The translations under genes were made by a program, and so were the position numbers. From assembly GCF_000007825.1 (NCBI RefSeq), contig NC_004722.1, positions 5,120,001 to 5,184,000 on the forward strand: 64,000 nt of DNA. The letters run 5' to 3'. The stretch's first letter is position 1. Every line of letters starts with the position of its first letter. Positions 1 to 8,742 of the stretch are shown here, piece after piece. Origin of the DNA: Bacillus cereus ATCC 14579. Lineage in GTDB: Bacteria; Bacillota; Bacilli; Bacillales; Bacillaceae_G. The notes under the pieces were generated by a model. It saw only the letters and a program-made list of their open reading frames with translations. It was not told where the DNA came from and did not search any database.

Positions 1-867
1 TTAACAACAAATGATCTTATTACATTACAAGGCGGAATAAAAAGTTTATTACTCGGAACAGCCGCGCCCCATCTTTGGTACGTTATTATGATGTTCCAAA
101 TTCACTTATTGTTCCCTTTACTATGCACACTTTTTTATTGGTTTCAAAAACGAACAGAAAATAAAAAAGACATATATAAATATATGACCTTTTTCGCTTG
201 CCTATATTTTCTATTAATGTGGTTCTCTTCTCACTATATTTTTAATGGAGAAAAATTAACAAGCTCAACAATTTTACATTATACAGATCGATCATTTCTA
301 TTCTACTCATTCTATTTCGTTATGGGTGGCATTGCCGCTGTACCACTAAAAACTTGGCGTCTATTCGTCATGAAACATATCCCGCTTATAACAATATTAT
401 TTTTCATCTTATTTTTATTCATCAATTATGAGTTGTTTAGTTTTTACGGAGCAAACTCTATTCATTTAACTGTTTCTACCTATTTAAAACCATCTATGTT
501 TTTATATATCGTATGCGAAATTATCATACTGTATGTGTTATCTATTATGATAGTACAGCGTCGTGGTTTCTTATATAAAACGTTACGTTTCATTGGAAAT
601 TACACGTATGGTGCTTATTTAGCTCACTTATTCTTCTTGCAACTATGCACAAAGTTTCTTTCTTTATTCACACTGCAAGAAAATACTATATTATATAGCC
701 TATTACTATTTGTGTTAACGGCTATTATCTCTATTTCAACAATGGTCATTTGTAGCACAATACCATTTCATACTTGGATTACAGGTCCTTCTCCTACAAC
801 AAAGATGAAATGGACGAAGGTTGTATTCCGAAAAAATCATAAAAAACTATTCAAGCCATATATTTGA
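1..867 (+). CDS. Acyltransferase family 3 membrane protein (5' part outside window)
   Basis: The frame is open from the first base, so the N-terminus lies upstream; 288 codons are visible. The product is very hydrophobic, with about seven to eight membrane segments, and its end resembles the C-terminal half of OafA/YrhL-type acyltransferase-3 proteins. These move acetyl or other acyl groups across the membrane onto surface glycans or peptidoglycan. The catalytic His/Arg region of the family lies in the missing N-terminal half, so the substrate cannot be guessed. A Met at codon 30 is only an internal residue. The VOC gene follows after 39 bp on the same strand. Confidence 0.8.
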   Translation, partial: LTTNDLITLQGGIKSLLLGTAAPHLWYVIMMFQIHLLFPLLCTLFYWFQKRTENKKDIYKYMTFFACLYFLLMWFSSHYIFNGEKLTSSTILHYTDRSFLFYSFYFVMGGIAAVPLKTWRLFVMKHIPLITILFFILFLFINYELFSFYGANSIHLTVSTYLKPSMFLYIVCEIIILYVLSIMIVQRRGFLYKTLRFIGNYTYGAYLAHLFFLQLCTKFLSLFTLQENTILYSLLLFVLTAIISISTMVICSTIPFHTWITGPSPTTKMKWTKVVFRKNHKKLFKPYI

Positions 868-906
868 TATAATGATACGCATATAAAAAGAAAGCGAGAG
901 ACACCT

Positions 907-1287
907 ATGATTAATCAAGTTGGACAAATTATGCTATATGTAAATAACCAAGACGAAACAGTACAATTTTGGACAGAAAAAGTAGGGTTCCAAATCATTG
1001 CGGAAGAAAATAACGGAAATGGCTTCCGCTGGATTGAAATTGCACCGGCGAAAGAAGCAGGAACAAGCATCGTCCTTCACGATAAAGCGTTAATCGCGAA
1101 GATGCAACCTGAACTAAACCTAAATACACCTTCACTTATGTTCTTCTCAAATGACTTAGACCGTCTATATAAAGATCTTTCTGAGAAAAATGTCACAGTT
1201 GGACAGGTTGTAGATTTACCTACTGGTAGAGCATTCAACTTTGCTGATAATGAAAATAATTACTTTGCAGTAATGGAACGTAAATAA
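907..1287 (+). CDS. VOC (glyoxalase/bleomycin-resistance fold) protein
   Basis: This 126-residue protein shows the paired beta-alpha-beta-beta-beta modules of the vicinal oxygen chelate superfamily, from an opening stretch with QIMLYVNNQDETVQFW to the closing DNENNYFAVMER. Family members bind a metal and act as glyoxalases, dioxygenases or antibiotic-binding proteins, with substrates that differ widely. The sequence alone does not fix the role. A GAAAGCGAGAG stretch upstream serves as the ribosome binding site. The gene ends at a strong bidirectional terminator shared with the convergent YhgE/Pip gene. Confidence 0.8.
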   Translation: MINQVGQIMLYVNNQDETVQFWTEKVGFQIIAEENNGNGFRWIEIAPAKEAGTSIVLHDKALIAKMQPELNLNTPSLMFFSNDLDRLYKDLSEKNVTVGQVVDLPTGRAFNFADNENNYFAVMERK

Positions 1288-1290
1288 AAA

Positions 1291-1325
1291 ATAAGCTATC
1301 CGAAAAAATCGGATAGCTTATTTCA
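1291..1325. terminator. Bidirectional rho-independent terminator
   Basis: A 12-bp perfect stem (1291-1302 with 1310-1321) and a 7-nt A-rich loop, flanked by A and T runs on both sides. It can serve both the VOC gene and the convergent YhgE/Pip gene. Confidence 0.85.
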
Positions 1326-1327
1326 TC

Positions 1328-3328
1328 TTAAGAAACTTGTTCTACATTCGTTTCTCTATGCTGTATATGACTCGTGATCCAAGCAATTCCACCGGCAACA
1401 ACGAGATAACATAACAATATTAAAATTTGCATTTGTAATTGCGACCAATCTCCTAAAGAAATAACATCTTGTAATCCTCTAAGAGAATGAGACATTGGGA
1501 GAAACTGTCCAATTTTGCTAAGAACAGCTATGTTTAATTCTCCTGGGAAAGTACCTCCGCTCGTCGCTAATTGCAGGACAAGAAGGGTTACCGCTAAGAA
1601 CTTTCCAACAAGACCAAATACTGTTACTAACATAAGAATAAATGTCATGAACGTAAAGGAAATAACAATACTTGATAAAACAAAGAGTGGCACACTTGCG
1701 ACTTCTAATTTCATAACACCTAGCACAACTACATCTACGAGTAGCGCTTGAATAAGTCCAATTAAATATACCAATCCTAGTTTATTAATAAAATGTACCG
1801 TTCCGCTTACCTTCATATTTTGTCTGCGGCCAAGAGGTAAAATATTCGATGCCATAATTCCGCCAACATAAAATGCAAGTGATAAGAAATATGGCGCAAT
1901 GCCTGAACCGTAGTTAGGCACGTCAGAAACTGTTGACTTCACTAACTGAACTGGCTCTGAGAACATCGTATTACGTGCATCATCATTACGAACATCCGCT
2001 ATCTTCTCTGCGCCCTCTCCCAATTTCGTAGAAAGTTCTTTCGCACCATCATCAAGTTTAACAAGTCCATTTGTTAATTTACCAGCACCGTTATTCAGCT
2101 CCGTTCCACCACTCGCAAGCTGATTTACACCTTCTTGCAATGATGTAAACCCATTTCCCCACTTCGTAAATCCATCAGCCAAATTCGATGCACCATCTGC
2201 TATCTTTTTCGTTCCAGCAGTAGCTTCATTTAACTTAACTCCGAATGTATTCATGCCTTCTTCAATCTTATGTTGACCGTCAGCAATCTTCTTCGCACCT
2301 TGTGTCAATTGTTGTTGGCTATTATTTAAATTATTTGTTGCTTTAGCTAGTCCATCAGACGTAGCAACAATTTTTTGAAAAGCGGGATCTTGCTGCACTT
2401 CTGGATGATTTTTCACGTAATCTTCTAATTGTTGTTTTACGCTATTTGCTGCATTGTCCGCTTTCACTTGCCCTTCAGCAAGTTTCTCACTTCCGTTCAC
2501 CCATTCATTTGTACCAGCACTTAATTCACTAACCCCTGATTGTAAAGTTTTTTGACCTTGCGTCAATAACTCCATCCCGCTATGAAGTGAGGTTGCTCCT
2601 TGACTTAGCTCATTCGCTCCATCAGTTAAGGCTGATTTGCTAGAAGCAAGTTTTTCACTTCCCTCTTTCACTTTTGATGTCCCGTCACTTAAACGATGAA
2701 TACCATCTGCAAGCTGATTTGCTCCATTTCTTGCTTCTGTCGTTCCTTCATGTAACTTCCCAGCACCATTACTTGCATCATTCAACCCTTGTGCTAAGTC
2801 TTGAAACTTTGAAAAGACACCTTCTGTATAAGATTTTGTAATACTATTTGAAATTTTTGTTTTCATATTTTCAACAGCTGTCGTTCCAATTTGCGCTGCT
2901 ACAAAGTTTTTACCCGGATTTACTTTGTACTGAAGCTGCGCTGGCTCTGGTTTCTCATCCATAAGTGTACTTACCTTTTTAGAGAAATCCTCTGGAATCG
3001 TAACAACCATATAGTACTTATCTTCTTTTAGCCCTTCATCAGCATTTTTTTCTGATATGAAATGAAAAGCTAGTTCCTTATTCTCTTTTAAATTTTTCAC
3101 AAAATCGTCTCCTGCACGAATTGTTTTCTCATCCATCGCAGCACCCTTATCTAAATTTACAATCGCAACAGGTAATTTATCTAATCGTCCGTACGGATCC
3201 CAATATCCAGCTAAAAAGAATCCTGAATAAATTAAAGGAACGATTAATAAAAAAATTAAAGCGATACGTCCATGTTTATGGTGCCACATCGCTTTCCAAT
3301 CTTTAAATATAAGTTGAATTCCCTTCAT
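1328..3328 (-). CDS. YhgE/Pip-family ABC-2-type membrane protein
   Basis: This 666-residue protein has one N-terminal membrane helix (about residues 21-42). A large extracytoplasmic region follows, rich in the spaced pattern L-x-x-G-x-x-x-L-x-x-G (about 180-440), then a C-terminal cluster of five or six helices (about 475-655). That is the layout of YhgE/Pip proteins, which are related to ABC-2 permeases and to the phage-receptor/type VII proteins YueB and EsaA. The exact role is unsettled; export or a surface scaffold is likely. The start has a good GGAGAAGGAG site. It is divergent from a LysR gene across 135 bp, so control by that regulator is plausible but inferred. Confidence 0.85.
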   Translation of the reverse strand: MKGIQLIFKDWKAMWHHKHGRIALIFLLIVPLIYSGFFLAGYWDPYGRLDKLPVAIVNLDKGAAMDEKTIRAGDDFVKNLKENKELAFHFISEKNADEGLKEDKYYMVVTIPEDFSKKVSTLMDEKPEPAQLQYKVNPGKNFVAAQIGTTAVENMKTKISNSITKSYTEGVFSKFQDLAQGLNDASNGAGKLHEGTTEARNGANQLADGIHRLSDGTSKVKEGSEKLASSKSALTDGANELSQGATSLHSGMELLTQGQKTLQSGVSELSAGTNEWVNGSEKLAEGQVKADNAANSVKQQLEDYVKNHPEVQQDPAFQKIVATSDGLAKATNNLNNSQQQLTQGAKKIADGQHKIEEGMNTFGVKLNEATAGTKKIADGASNLADGFTKWGNGFTSLQEGVNQLASGGTELNNGAGKLTNGLVKLDDGAKELSTKLGEGAEKIADVRNDDARNTMFSEPVQLVKSTVSDVPNYGSGIAPYFLSLAFYVGGIMASNILPLGRRQNMKVSGTVHFINKLGLVYLIGLIQALLVDVVVLGVMKLEVASVPLFVLSSIVISFTFMTFILMLVTVFGLVGKFLAVTLLVLQLATSGGTFPGELNIAVLSKIGQFLPMSHSLRGLQDVISLGDWSQLQMQILILLCYLVVAGGIAWITSHIQHRETNVEQVS

Positions 3329-3463
3329 GAAACATACTCCTTCTCCGAATTTAACACCATTACAATGGTTTAACAGATTTACTATACACGTCCATTTTCA
3401 TACTGTATAATACATCTTTAATTATCAATCCATTCCTTTTGGTCTATAGAAAGGGGAGTCAAA

Positions 3464-4348
3464 ATGGAACTTCTTCAACTAAAATACTTTCAAACAGTTG
3501 CACGATTAGAACATATGACAAAAGCCGCTGAAGAATTGCATATCGCACAGCCTTCACTCAGCAAAACAATTGCTAGACTAGAAAAAGACTTAGGCGTCCC
3601 GTTATTTGATCGCCAAGGTCGACAAATTACATTAAACTCTTTTGGGAAAGTATTCTTAAAACGAGTAGAGCGCATTTTTCATGAATTAAGTGAAGGTGAA
3701 CGAGAAATTAAAGATTTAGCTGACTTACAACAAAGCTCTATTACGCTGGCTGTTTCTATTCCAAGAATATTACCCGAACTAATTGGTTCTTTTTTACTAG
3801 AACATCCTAACGTTCGATTCCAACAGTTTCTCGCATCTACTCCTTCTATGAAACGACAACTAGATAATATAGAAATTGACTTTTGCATTTCTTCTGTGCC
3901 AATTGAAGGCGAGGAGATTATTTGGGAACCACTTATTACAGAAGAAATTTTCTTAGTCGTCCCTTCAGGCCACCGTTTATCAGAACGTGAAAGTGTATAT
4001 CTGCATGAAGTAAAGGACGAACCGTTTATTAGTATGAACACTGGTTATGGATTTCGGCACTTAACAGATGAATTTTGTAAAGAGGCTGGCTTCACTCCAC
4101 ATATCGCTTTTGAAGTAGATGAACCAACCGTGATTAGCGACCTTATTAAGCAAGGCCTCGGCATTGCTTTTGTCCCAAGTTTAACTTTATTAAAAAACTC
4201 TACTTTAGCATTAAATAAGTTACGTATTATTGAACCCATTTGTAAGCGAACGATTGGCTTAAGCTGGTCAAAAAAACGTTACTTATCGAAAACCGCTCAG
4301 CAATTCCGTGAATTCGTGATTGATTACTTCTCCAATATTAGGACGTAA
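3464..4348 (+). CDS. LysR-family transcriptional regulator
   Basis: This 294-residue protein has a typical N-terminal winged helix-turn-helix (residues 1-60, with the family-typical KAAEELHIAQPSLSKTIARL) and a C-terminal periplasmic-binding-like effector domain (about 90-290). LysR proteins usually bind as tetramers and often control the divergent neighbour, here the YhgE/Pip gene. The effector is unknown. The ATG has a good AGAAAGGGGAG ribosome binding site. The length matches the family, and no defect is seen. Confidence 0.92.
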   Translation: MELLQLKYFQTVARLEHMTKAAEELHIAQPSLSKTIARLEKDLGVPLFDRQGRQITLNSFGKVFLKRVERIFHELSEGEREIKDLADLQQSSITLAVSIPRILPELIGSFLLEHPNVRFQQFLASTPSMKRQLDNIEIDFCISSVPIEGEEIIWEPLITEEIFLVVPSGHRLSERESVYLHEVKDEPFISMNTGYGFRHLTDEFCKEAGFTPHIAFEVDEPTVISDLIKQGLGIAFVPSLTLLKNSTLALNKLRIIEPICKRTIGLSWSKKRYLSKTAQQFREFVIDYFSNIRT

Positions 4349-4358
4349 AATGATATCA

Positions 4359-4403
4359 AAAAATAAAAGGTGCTATCCCCATAGGGTGGCACCTTTTATT
4401 TTT
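4359..4403. terminator. Bidirectional terminator between LysR and GH8-like genes
   Basis: A stem of 15 bp (4359-4373 with 4389-4403) with A runs on the left and T runs on the right. The inner loop can form a small extra hairpin. It lies between convergent genes; the right arm overlaps the 3' end of the glycosidase gene. Confidence 0.8.
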
Positions 4404-5481
4404 CACTCTTCTCTAATTCTATTTCAGCTAAAAGCGGCAAAACATTATCAAAAATATGCGTATTGTTATTTTCGCCTGTTACATATCCACCGTAATATCT
4501 ACTAAATACGTTGTCATTTCGGAATGTGGCCATATGATCATACAATTCCTTCGCAAACTTTGTATCACCTGTTTGTAGTACGTACAAAATCGTTAGTCCA
4601 TACGCGGCCGGCGATTCATAATTCACAGTTTGTTTTCCCGTTTCTAAATTGTAACGACCGTATAGCTTTCCATCCTCCTGGAACTTCTTCTTTATAAATT
4701 CCAAATAAGCAGCTGATGAAAGACCACCTAAACTTCGATGATATGCAACGTATGATTGGTCAATAAGATTCACTTCTTTATCGTACGTAAATGTACCATC
4801 TTCTTTATACTCTTTTGGGAATGCCCAGCCATGCCTTGGATAATCTGCTAAAAATTGAACGACTTCCTGATATTGCTGAGCAGAAACTTTGCCGTACTTC
4901 TTCATATAGGAGAATGCACGCGGATTTATGTATGATGTTGTTACAAAATTATTTTGTTTCCCTGCATCTGCATCATAATAATCAACATAATAATTATCTT
5001 TTTTATTATAACGAAGTACAGCATCACTTAATTGATCGGCAAGGTTTTTATAACGCTCTTCCTTATACATTTCATAAGCACGATATAATTGTTCTATAAT
5101 ACGAAGATCATCTATAAGTGCATTTGTAGCTGACTGCCTCTCTCCCTTTTCAGAGAGTTTCCATAAAACGATATGATTCTTATATATGAAATTATCTTGA
5201 ATAACCTTTACTTGCTCATCAAATAACGCCTGATCATCTTTATCAAGTGTATACTGTAACCATAATCCCGCCGATTCTGATAAAGCTTCGCGTCCCTTAG
5301 CTTCACCCGTACCTGCCTTAGTATCTACTAAACGATACGTGGCAAGTGTTCCATTGTCATTCACCATATGTCTTAAAATAAAATTTTCTGTACGGTTTCC
5401 TTGTAAAGCTGACCAAAATACAATTCCACCTAAAGCGATTAAGAAGATAACTCCAATCCCTATATATAAACGTTTCCGCAA
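4396..5481 (-). CDS. Secreted/membrane-anchored GH8-like glycosidase, YdaJ-like
   Basis: The N-terminus is basic with a single hydrophobic helix (about residues 5-25), giving a signal peptide or anchor. The rest resembles a glycoside hydrolase family 8 alpha/alpha barrel: a GREALSESAGLWLQY segment sits where GH8 enzymes carry the first catalytic Glu, and ATNALIDDLRI sits where they carry the (A/S)DAD motif. The best counterpart I know is B. subtilis YdaJ of the ydaJKLMN exopolysaccharide operon; YdaK- and YdaM-like genes lie at 23.3-25.3 kb here. The TTG start at 5481 is preferred because GGGAGG lies 8 nt upstream; the GTG three codons earlier overlaps that site. The length is 361 residues. 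The function in glycan trimming is inferred. Confidence 0.72.
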   Translation of the reverse strand: MRKRLYIGIGVIFLIALGGIVFWSALQGNRTENFILRHMVNDNGTLATYRLVDTKAGTGEAKGREALSESAGLWLQYTLDKDDQALFDEQVKVIQDNFIYKNHIVLWKLSEKGERQSATNALIDDLRIIEQLYRAYEMYKEERYKNLADQLSDAVLRYNKKDNYYVDYYDADAGKQNNFVTTSYINPRAFSYMKKYGKVSAQQYQEVVQFLADYPRHGWAFPKEYKEDGTFTYDKEVNLIDQSYVAYHRSLGGLSSAAYLEFIKKKFQEDGKLYGRYNLETGKQTVNYESPAAYGLTILYVLQTGDTKFAKELYDHMATFRNDNVFSRYYGGYVTGENNNTHIFDNVLPLLAEIELEKSEK

Positions 5482-5542
5482 TCTTTTCACCTCCCTAGTA
5501 AGGCTAACCTTAATTTTATCAGAACATACATAAATTTAAAAA

Positions 5543-5563
5543 AGACAATCTATTAGATTGTCT
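5543..5563 (-). terminator. Terminator of the 49-residue gene
   Basis: A 9-bp stem (5543-5551 with 5555-5563), a 3-nt loop and a U-run in the minus-strand transcript. It separates the small gene from the glycosidase, suggesting separate transcripts. Confidence 0.6.
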
Positions 5564-5572
5564 CCCGCATTT

Positions 5573-5722
5573 CTATCCCCCGCAAACCTCTTTAGAAGGT
5601 TTATATAGCGATTGTACAAGTCGATCATATTCACGACGTGTAATTTCTTTATTATATAGCTTCAATAATAAATCTCTATGCTCTTTTGAAAATGCCATCT
5701 TTTTAATGACTTCAGGATACAT
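5573..5722 (-). CDS. Small hypothetical protein (49 aa)
   Basis: An ORF of 49 codons starts at ATG 5722 with a strong GGAGAGGGTG site 7 nt upstream. The longer frame reaching 5833 has no ribosome binding site and a low-complexity hydrophobic start. The product is charged and probably helical, carrying KLYNKEITRREYDRLVQSLY, with a single Cys near the C-terminus. I do not recognise the family. It is followed by its own terminator, and the bd oxidase genes lie divergently upstream. The good start signal and terminator argue for a real gene. Confidence 0.55.
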   Translation of the reverse strand: MYPEVIKKMAFSKEHRDLLLKLYNKEITRREYDRLVQSLYKPSKEVCGG

Positions 5723-5977
5723 AAAACACCCTCTCCATTTCACATAAACTTCTTGATTCCGAAAAAAAGAACTTATGTTCGCATAAAAGATTATAAAAGA
5801 TTCCTGAGCAAAAAACAAACAAAACATGACCAACTATTTATTTCTTTCTATTCAAAATATTACAACATTATATTATCATATTCACTTTTTAAATACATAT
5901 ATATTTTTGGTAGTTTTTTTGAATAAATCTTCCAATTCAATCAGAAAATAATGGCAAAAAAGAAGAGGAGTTTACAT

Positions 5978-7333
5978 ATGGATACGGTAACATTAGCAAG
6001 AGCATTTTTTGGTTCTTCATTAGCATTCCACATTATCTTTGCAACACTTGGTGTCGGTCTTTCATTGATGATTTTTATAAGCGAAATACTCTATCACTGG
6101 AAGAAAGACTCCGACTATGCCATTATGGCGAAAAGATGGACAAAGGCGTTTGCTATTCTTCTCGGTGTAGCAATTCCAACTGGAACAATTGTTGGTGTGC
6201 AAATCTCACTTCTTTGGCCTGGTTTCGCCAAAATTGTTGGGCAAGTTATTTCTGTTCCCTTCCAAATTGAGATTTTCGCCTTCTTTTTGGAGGCTTTATT
6301 CATGTCGATTTACGTATATGCAGCTGATAAACTTCCTCCATTTATGAGATTAATCTCGCTATTTTTCGTCATGCTTGGTGCCACGGCATCCGCCGTGCTC
6401 ATTACATCAGCAAATACATGGATGAATACACCAGCAGGCTTTTCAATGAATCCAGATGGATCTGTTTTTAACGTTGATCCGTGGAAAGCTTTCTTTAATC
6501 CAAGTTTTGGCACAAGTGCATTCCATGTTGTTATTACGGCTTATGCAACTGGTGCGGCTGTCATTGCTTCTATCGCTGGATTTAAATTATTGAAGAAAAA
6601 TTTAAGTACACGTGAAATTGCTTATCATAAAAAAGGGCTACTATTAGGGCTTGTCGTTACATTTATTACAGGCGCTACGATGTGGCTTTCAGGACATGAA
6701 TCAGCGATCGCCTTACATAAACACTCACCTGAAAAACTTGCATCTGCTGAAGCTTTATTTGAAACGACATCACACGCACCGCTATCCATTGGCGGAGTTG
6801 TGGATCCCAATACACTTGAACTAAACTATGCACTTGAAATTCCCAACATGCTTAGCTTATTAGTGGGATTAGACCCTAGCACTGTCGTAAAAGGTCTAAA
6901 GGAATTTCCCCAAGAAACATGGCCACCATTTTATACACATACACTATTCAACTTAATGGTCGGCACCGCTGCGTTTACCTTTGCAGTTGCAGCAATTGCG
7001 CTCTTATATTGGTACTTCGTTTACCGAAAAAAGGGAACAGAACTACCGAAGTGGCTACTTTGGGGGGCTGCCGCATGCGGACCAATTATGATGCTCGGTA
7101 TTGAATTCGGATGGATTTTCAGTTGTAGCGGTCGTCAACCATGGACAATTTATGGTATGCAACGTACCGTCGATGCATCTACACGCGCCGATTTCGTCGG
7201 TCCTTTATTTGTTTTGTTCATCATTTTATATATTGGACTCGCTATTTTAACAGTCATTGTTCTACGGACATTCTTTAGAAGACATCCATTAAAGAATGAT
7301 TTACAACACCAAGGAGGCGATTCTCATGCATGA
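5978..7333 (+). CDS. cydA: Cytochrome bd-type quinol oxidase subunit I (YthA/CydA)
   Basis: This polytopic protein has the heme ligands expected of CydA: His18 in the first helix (SLAFHIIFATLG) and a later FHVVITAY helix. A helix with two Glu residues (FQIEIFAFFLEALF) matches the proton/heme-d site, and the quinol-loop GRQPW motif is present. It oxidises quinol and reduces oxygen to water in the cytoplasmic membrane. The short Q-loop and overall sequence suggest the YthA branch. The start at 5978 is chosen because GAGGAG lies 7 nt upstream; the ATG at 5951 has no such site. It overlaps the subunit II gene by 8 bp, giving translational coupling. The length is 451 residues. Confidence 0.93.
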   Translation: MDTVTLARAFFGSSLAFHIIFATLGVGLSLMIFISEILYHWKKDSDYAIMAKRWTKAFAILLGVAIPTGTIVGVQISLLWPGFAKIVGQVISVPFQIEIFAFFLEALFMSIYVYAADKLPPFMRLISLFFVMLGATASAVLITSANTWMNTPAGFSMNPDGSVFNVDPWKAFFNPSFGTSAFHVVITAYATGAAVIASIAGFKLLKKNLSTREIAYHKKGLLLGLVVTFITGATMWLSGHESAIALHKHSPEKLASAEALFETTSHAPLSIGGVVDPNTLELNYALEIPNMLSLLVGLDPSTVVKGLKEFPQETWPPFYTHTLFNLMVGTAAFTFAVAAIALLYWYFVYRKKGTELPKWLLWGAAACGPIMMLGIEFGWIFSCSGRQPWTIYGMQRTVDASTRADFVGPLFVLFIILYIGLAILTVIVLRTFFRRHPLKNDLQHQGGDSHA

Positions 7334-8351
7334 GGAAAGTATTGCAATCATCATCTTATGGGCCCTTATTTTCGTATACAGTATACTAGGGTCCATCGAT
7401 TTTGGAGCTGGTTTTTGGGGCATGGTATACGCAAAACATCCGACGCTCGCTGCTAAACTTGCGAATCGGTACTTATCACCAACTTGGGAGGTAACAAATA
7501 CGTTTCTCGTCTTCGTCGTTGTCGCATTTCTCGGCTTCTTTCCGAAAGCGGCCTTTACTCTTGCGACAGTAATGTTCGTACCAGTTATGTTAATTTTAGT
7601 GCTCGTTGCAGTACGTAGTACGTTTATGGTATTTGCTTACTCCTTGCCAAAATATCAGTACCTTCTTCGGGTTATTTCAGGTATTACTGGTCTCTTAATT
7701 CCAGCACTATTAATTACCGTTTTACCCGTTACAGAGGGAGCCTATATTACAATGTCTGAAGGAAAAGAAGTACTTCTGTATGGAAAACTTCTTTCTAGCC
7801 CGGTTATCTACTGTTATATGCTTTTCGGACTAACGTCTGAACTATTTCTCTCCTCTCTCTTTCTTGCTGATTTTGCGAGAGAACAAAGTTCAGAAGATAC
7901 GTATAGAATTTATAGAAGAAATGCTATCATTCTTGGTCCTGCAACGCTCGTTACAGCAATCATCGCCCTCGTTGTAATGGACCCAGAAACACATTGGCTT
8001 ATGCAAGGATTAATAAAGCAATTCCCGTGGTTTACAGTTTCTATTGTTTTATTCGTTATCGGATACTCGTCCCTTTGGTGGACAAACAAAAAATACAATA
8101 CACTAGGATACCCTCGCATTGCCGTTTTAGCTGTCGTCGCTCAATATGCATTTGCAAGCTACGCTTACGGCGTCGCGCATTTACCGTATATTATTTATCC
8201 TGACGTAACTGTATTTACAAGCTTCACAACGACAGAAACGTTCTATGCACTGCTCATTCTATACGCAATTGGGATTGCAATTTTATTACCAGGATTTATT
8301 TTCTTCTGGAATTTATTCTTGAAGGATCGTACTTTTTTGAAGGAAAAATAA
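7326..8351 (+). CDS. cydB: Cytochrome bd-type quinol oxidase subunit II (YthB/CydB)
   Basis: This 341-residue protein has about eight or nine membrane helices and the CydB N-terminal signature with GSIDFGAGFWG and a following PTWEVTNTFLV segment. It partners subunit I in the bd oxidase complex. Its start at 7326 lies inside the end of cydA with an AAGGAGG site, which sets the reading frame; an in-frame ATG 30 bp earlier lacks one. No cydCD-type heme/thiol exporter genes follow, so assembly factors must be elsewhere. Confidence 0.92.
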   Translation: MHEESIAIIILWALIFVYSILGSIDFGAGFWGMVYAKHPTLAAKLANRYLSPTWEVTNTFLVFVVVAFLGFFPKAAFTLATVMFVPVMLILVLVAVRSTFMVFAYSLPKYQYLLRVISGITGLLIPALLITVLPVTEGAYITMSEGKEVLLYGKLLSSPVIYCYMLFGLTSELFLSSLFLADFAREQSSEDTYRIYRRNAIILGPATLVTAIIALVVMDPETHWLMQGLIKQFPWFTVSIVLFVIGYSSLWWTNKKYNTLGYPRIAVLAVVAQYAFASYAYGVAHLPYIIYPDVTVFTSFTTTETFYALLILYAIGIAILLPGFIFFWNLFLKDRTFLKEK

Positions 8352-8360
8352 TATAGTCTT

Positions 8361-8400
8361 GGAGTCTGTCCCAAAAGGCATTTTGGAATAGACTCCTTTT
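8361..8400 (+). terminator. Terminator of the bd oxidase operon
   Basis: Nested inverted repeat (GGAGTCT with AGACTCC, inner CCAAAA with TTTTGG) at 8361-8396 followed by a T run. Confidence 0.75.
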
Positions 8401-8409
8401 GTCATGTTT

Positions 8410-8528
8410 TGTCGATAAGTCGATATATTTTAAAAATCGCTGATATATTTTGAGTTGCGCCGATATATCTCCATAATCGCTGATATATTTTAAGTTGCGC
8501 CAATATATCTCCATAATTGCCCATATAA
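8410..8528. repeat. Tandem 40-bp repeat with CGnTGATATAT core
   Basis: Two consecutive 40-bp units (8435-8474 and 8475-8514) differ at only two positions; partial units flank them. A diverged relative in the opposite orientation is at 29421-29505. This fills most of the 390-bp gap between the oxidase operon and the ArsB-like gene; the remainder (8530-8740) shows only AT-rich promoter-like sequence. Confidence 0.8.
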
Positions 8529-8742
8529 ATTTCATTTACTATTTTACTGCCCCAATAATTTATAGACTCCTCTCATAATAGTTATTTCACTATTCGTGAC
8601 ACTTGTCCTTTAGCATGAAAAACACATATTCGGTTCATCTCGTTATACGTCTAGTTCTTCTTATTTTTTGCTGAATATACTACCAATATAAACTTGAGAC
8701 AAGCTACATCTGTTCAAGGGAAAATAGAAAGGTAGGCAAAAT

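Noticed and set aside
8296..8535. 79-codon minus-strand frame over the tandem repeat
   Set aside because: Coding comes from the repeat units and the terminator; no ribosome binding site.
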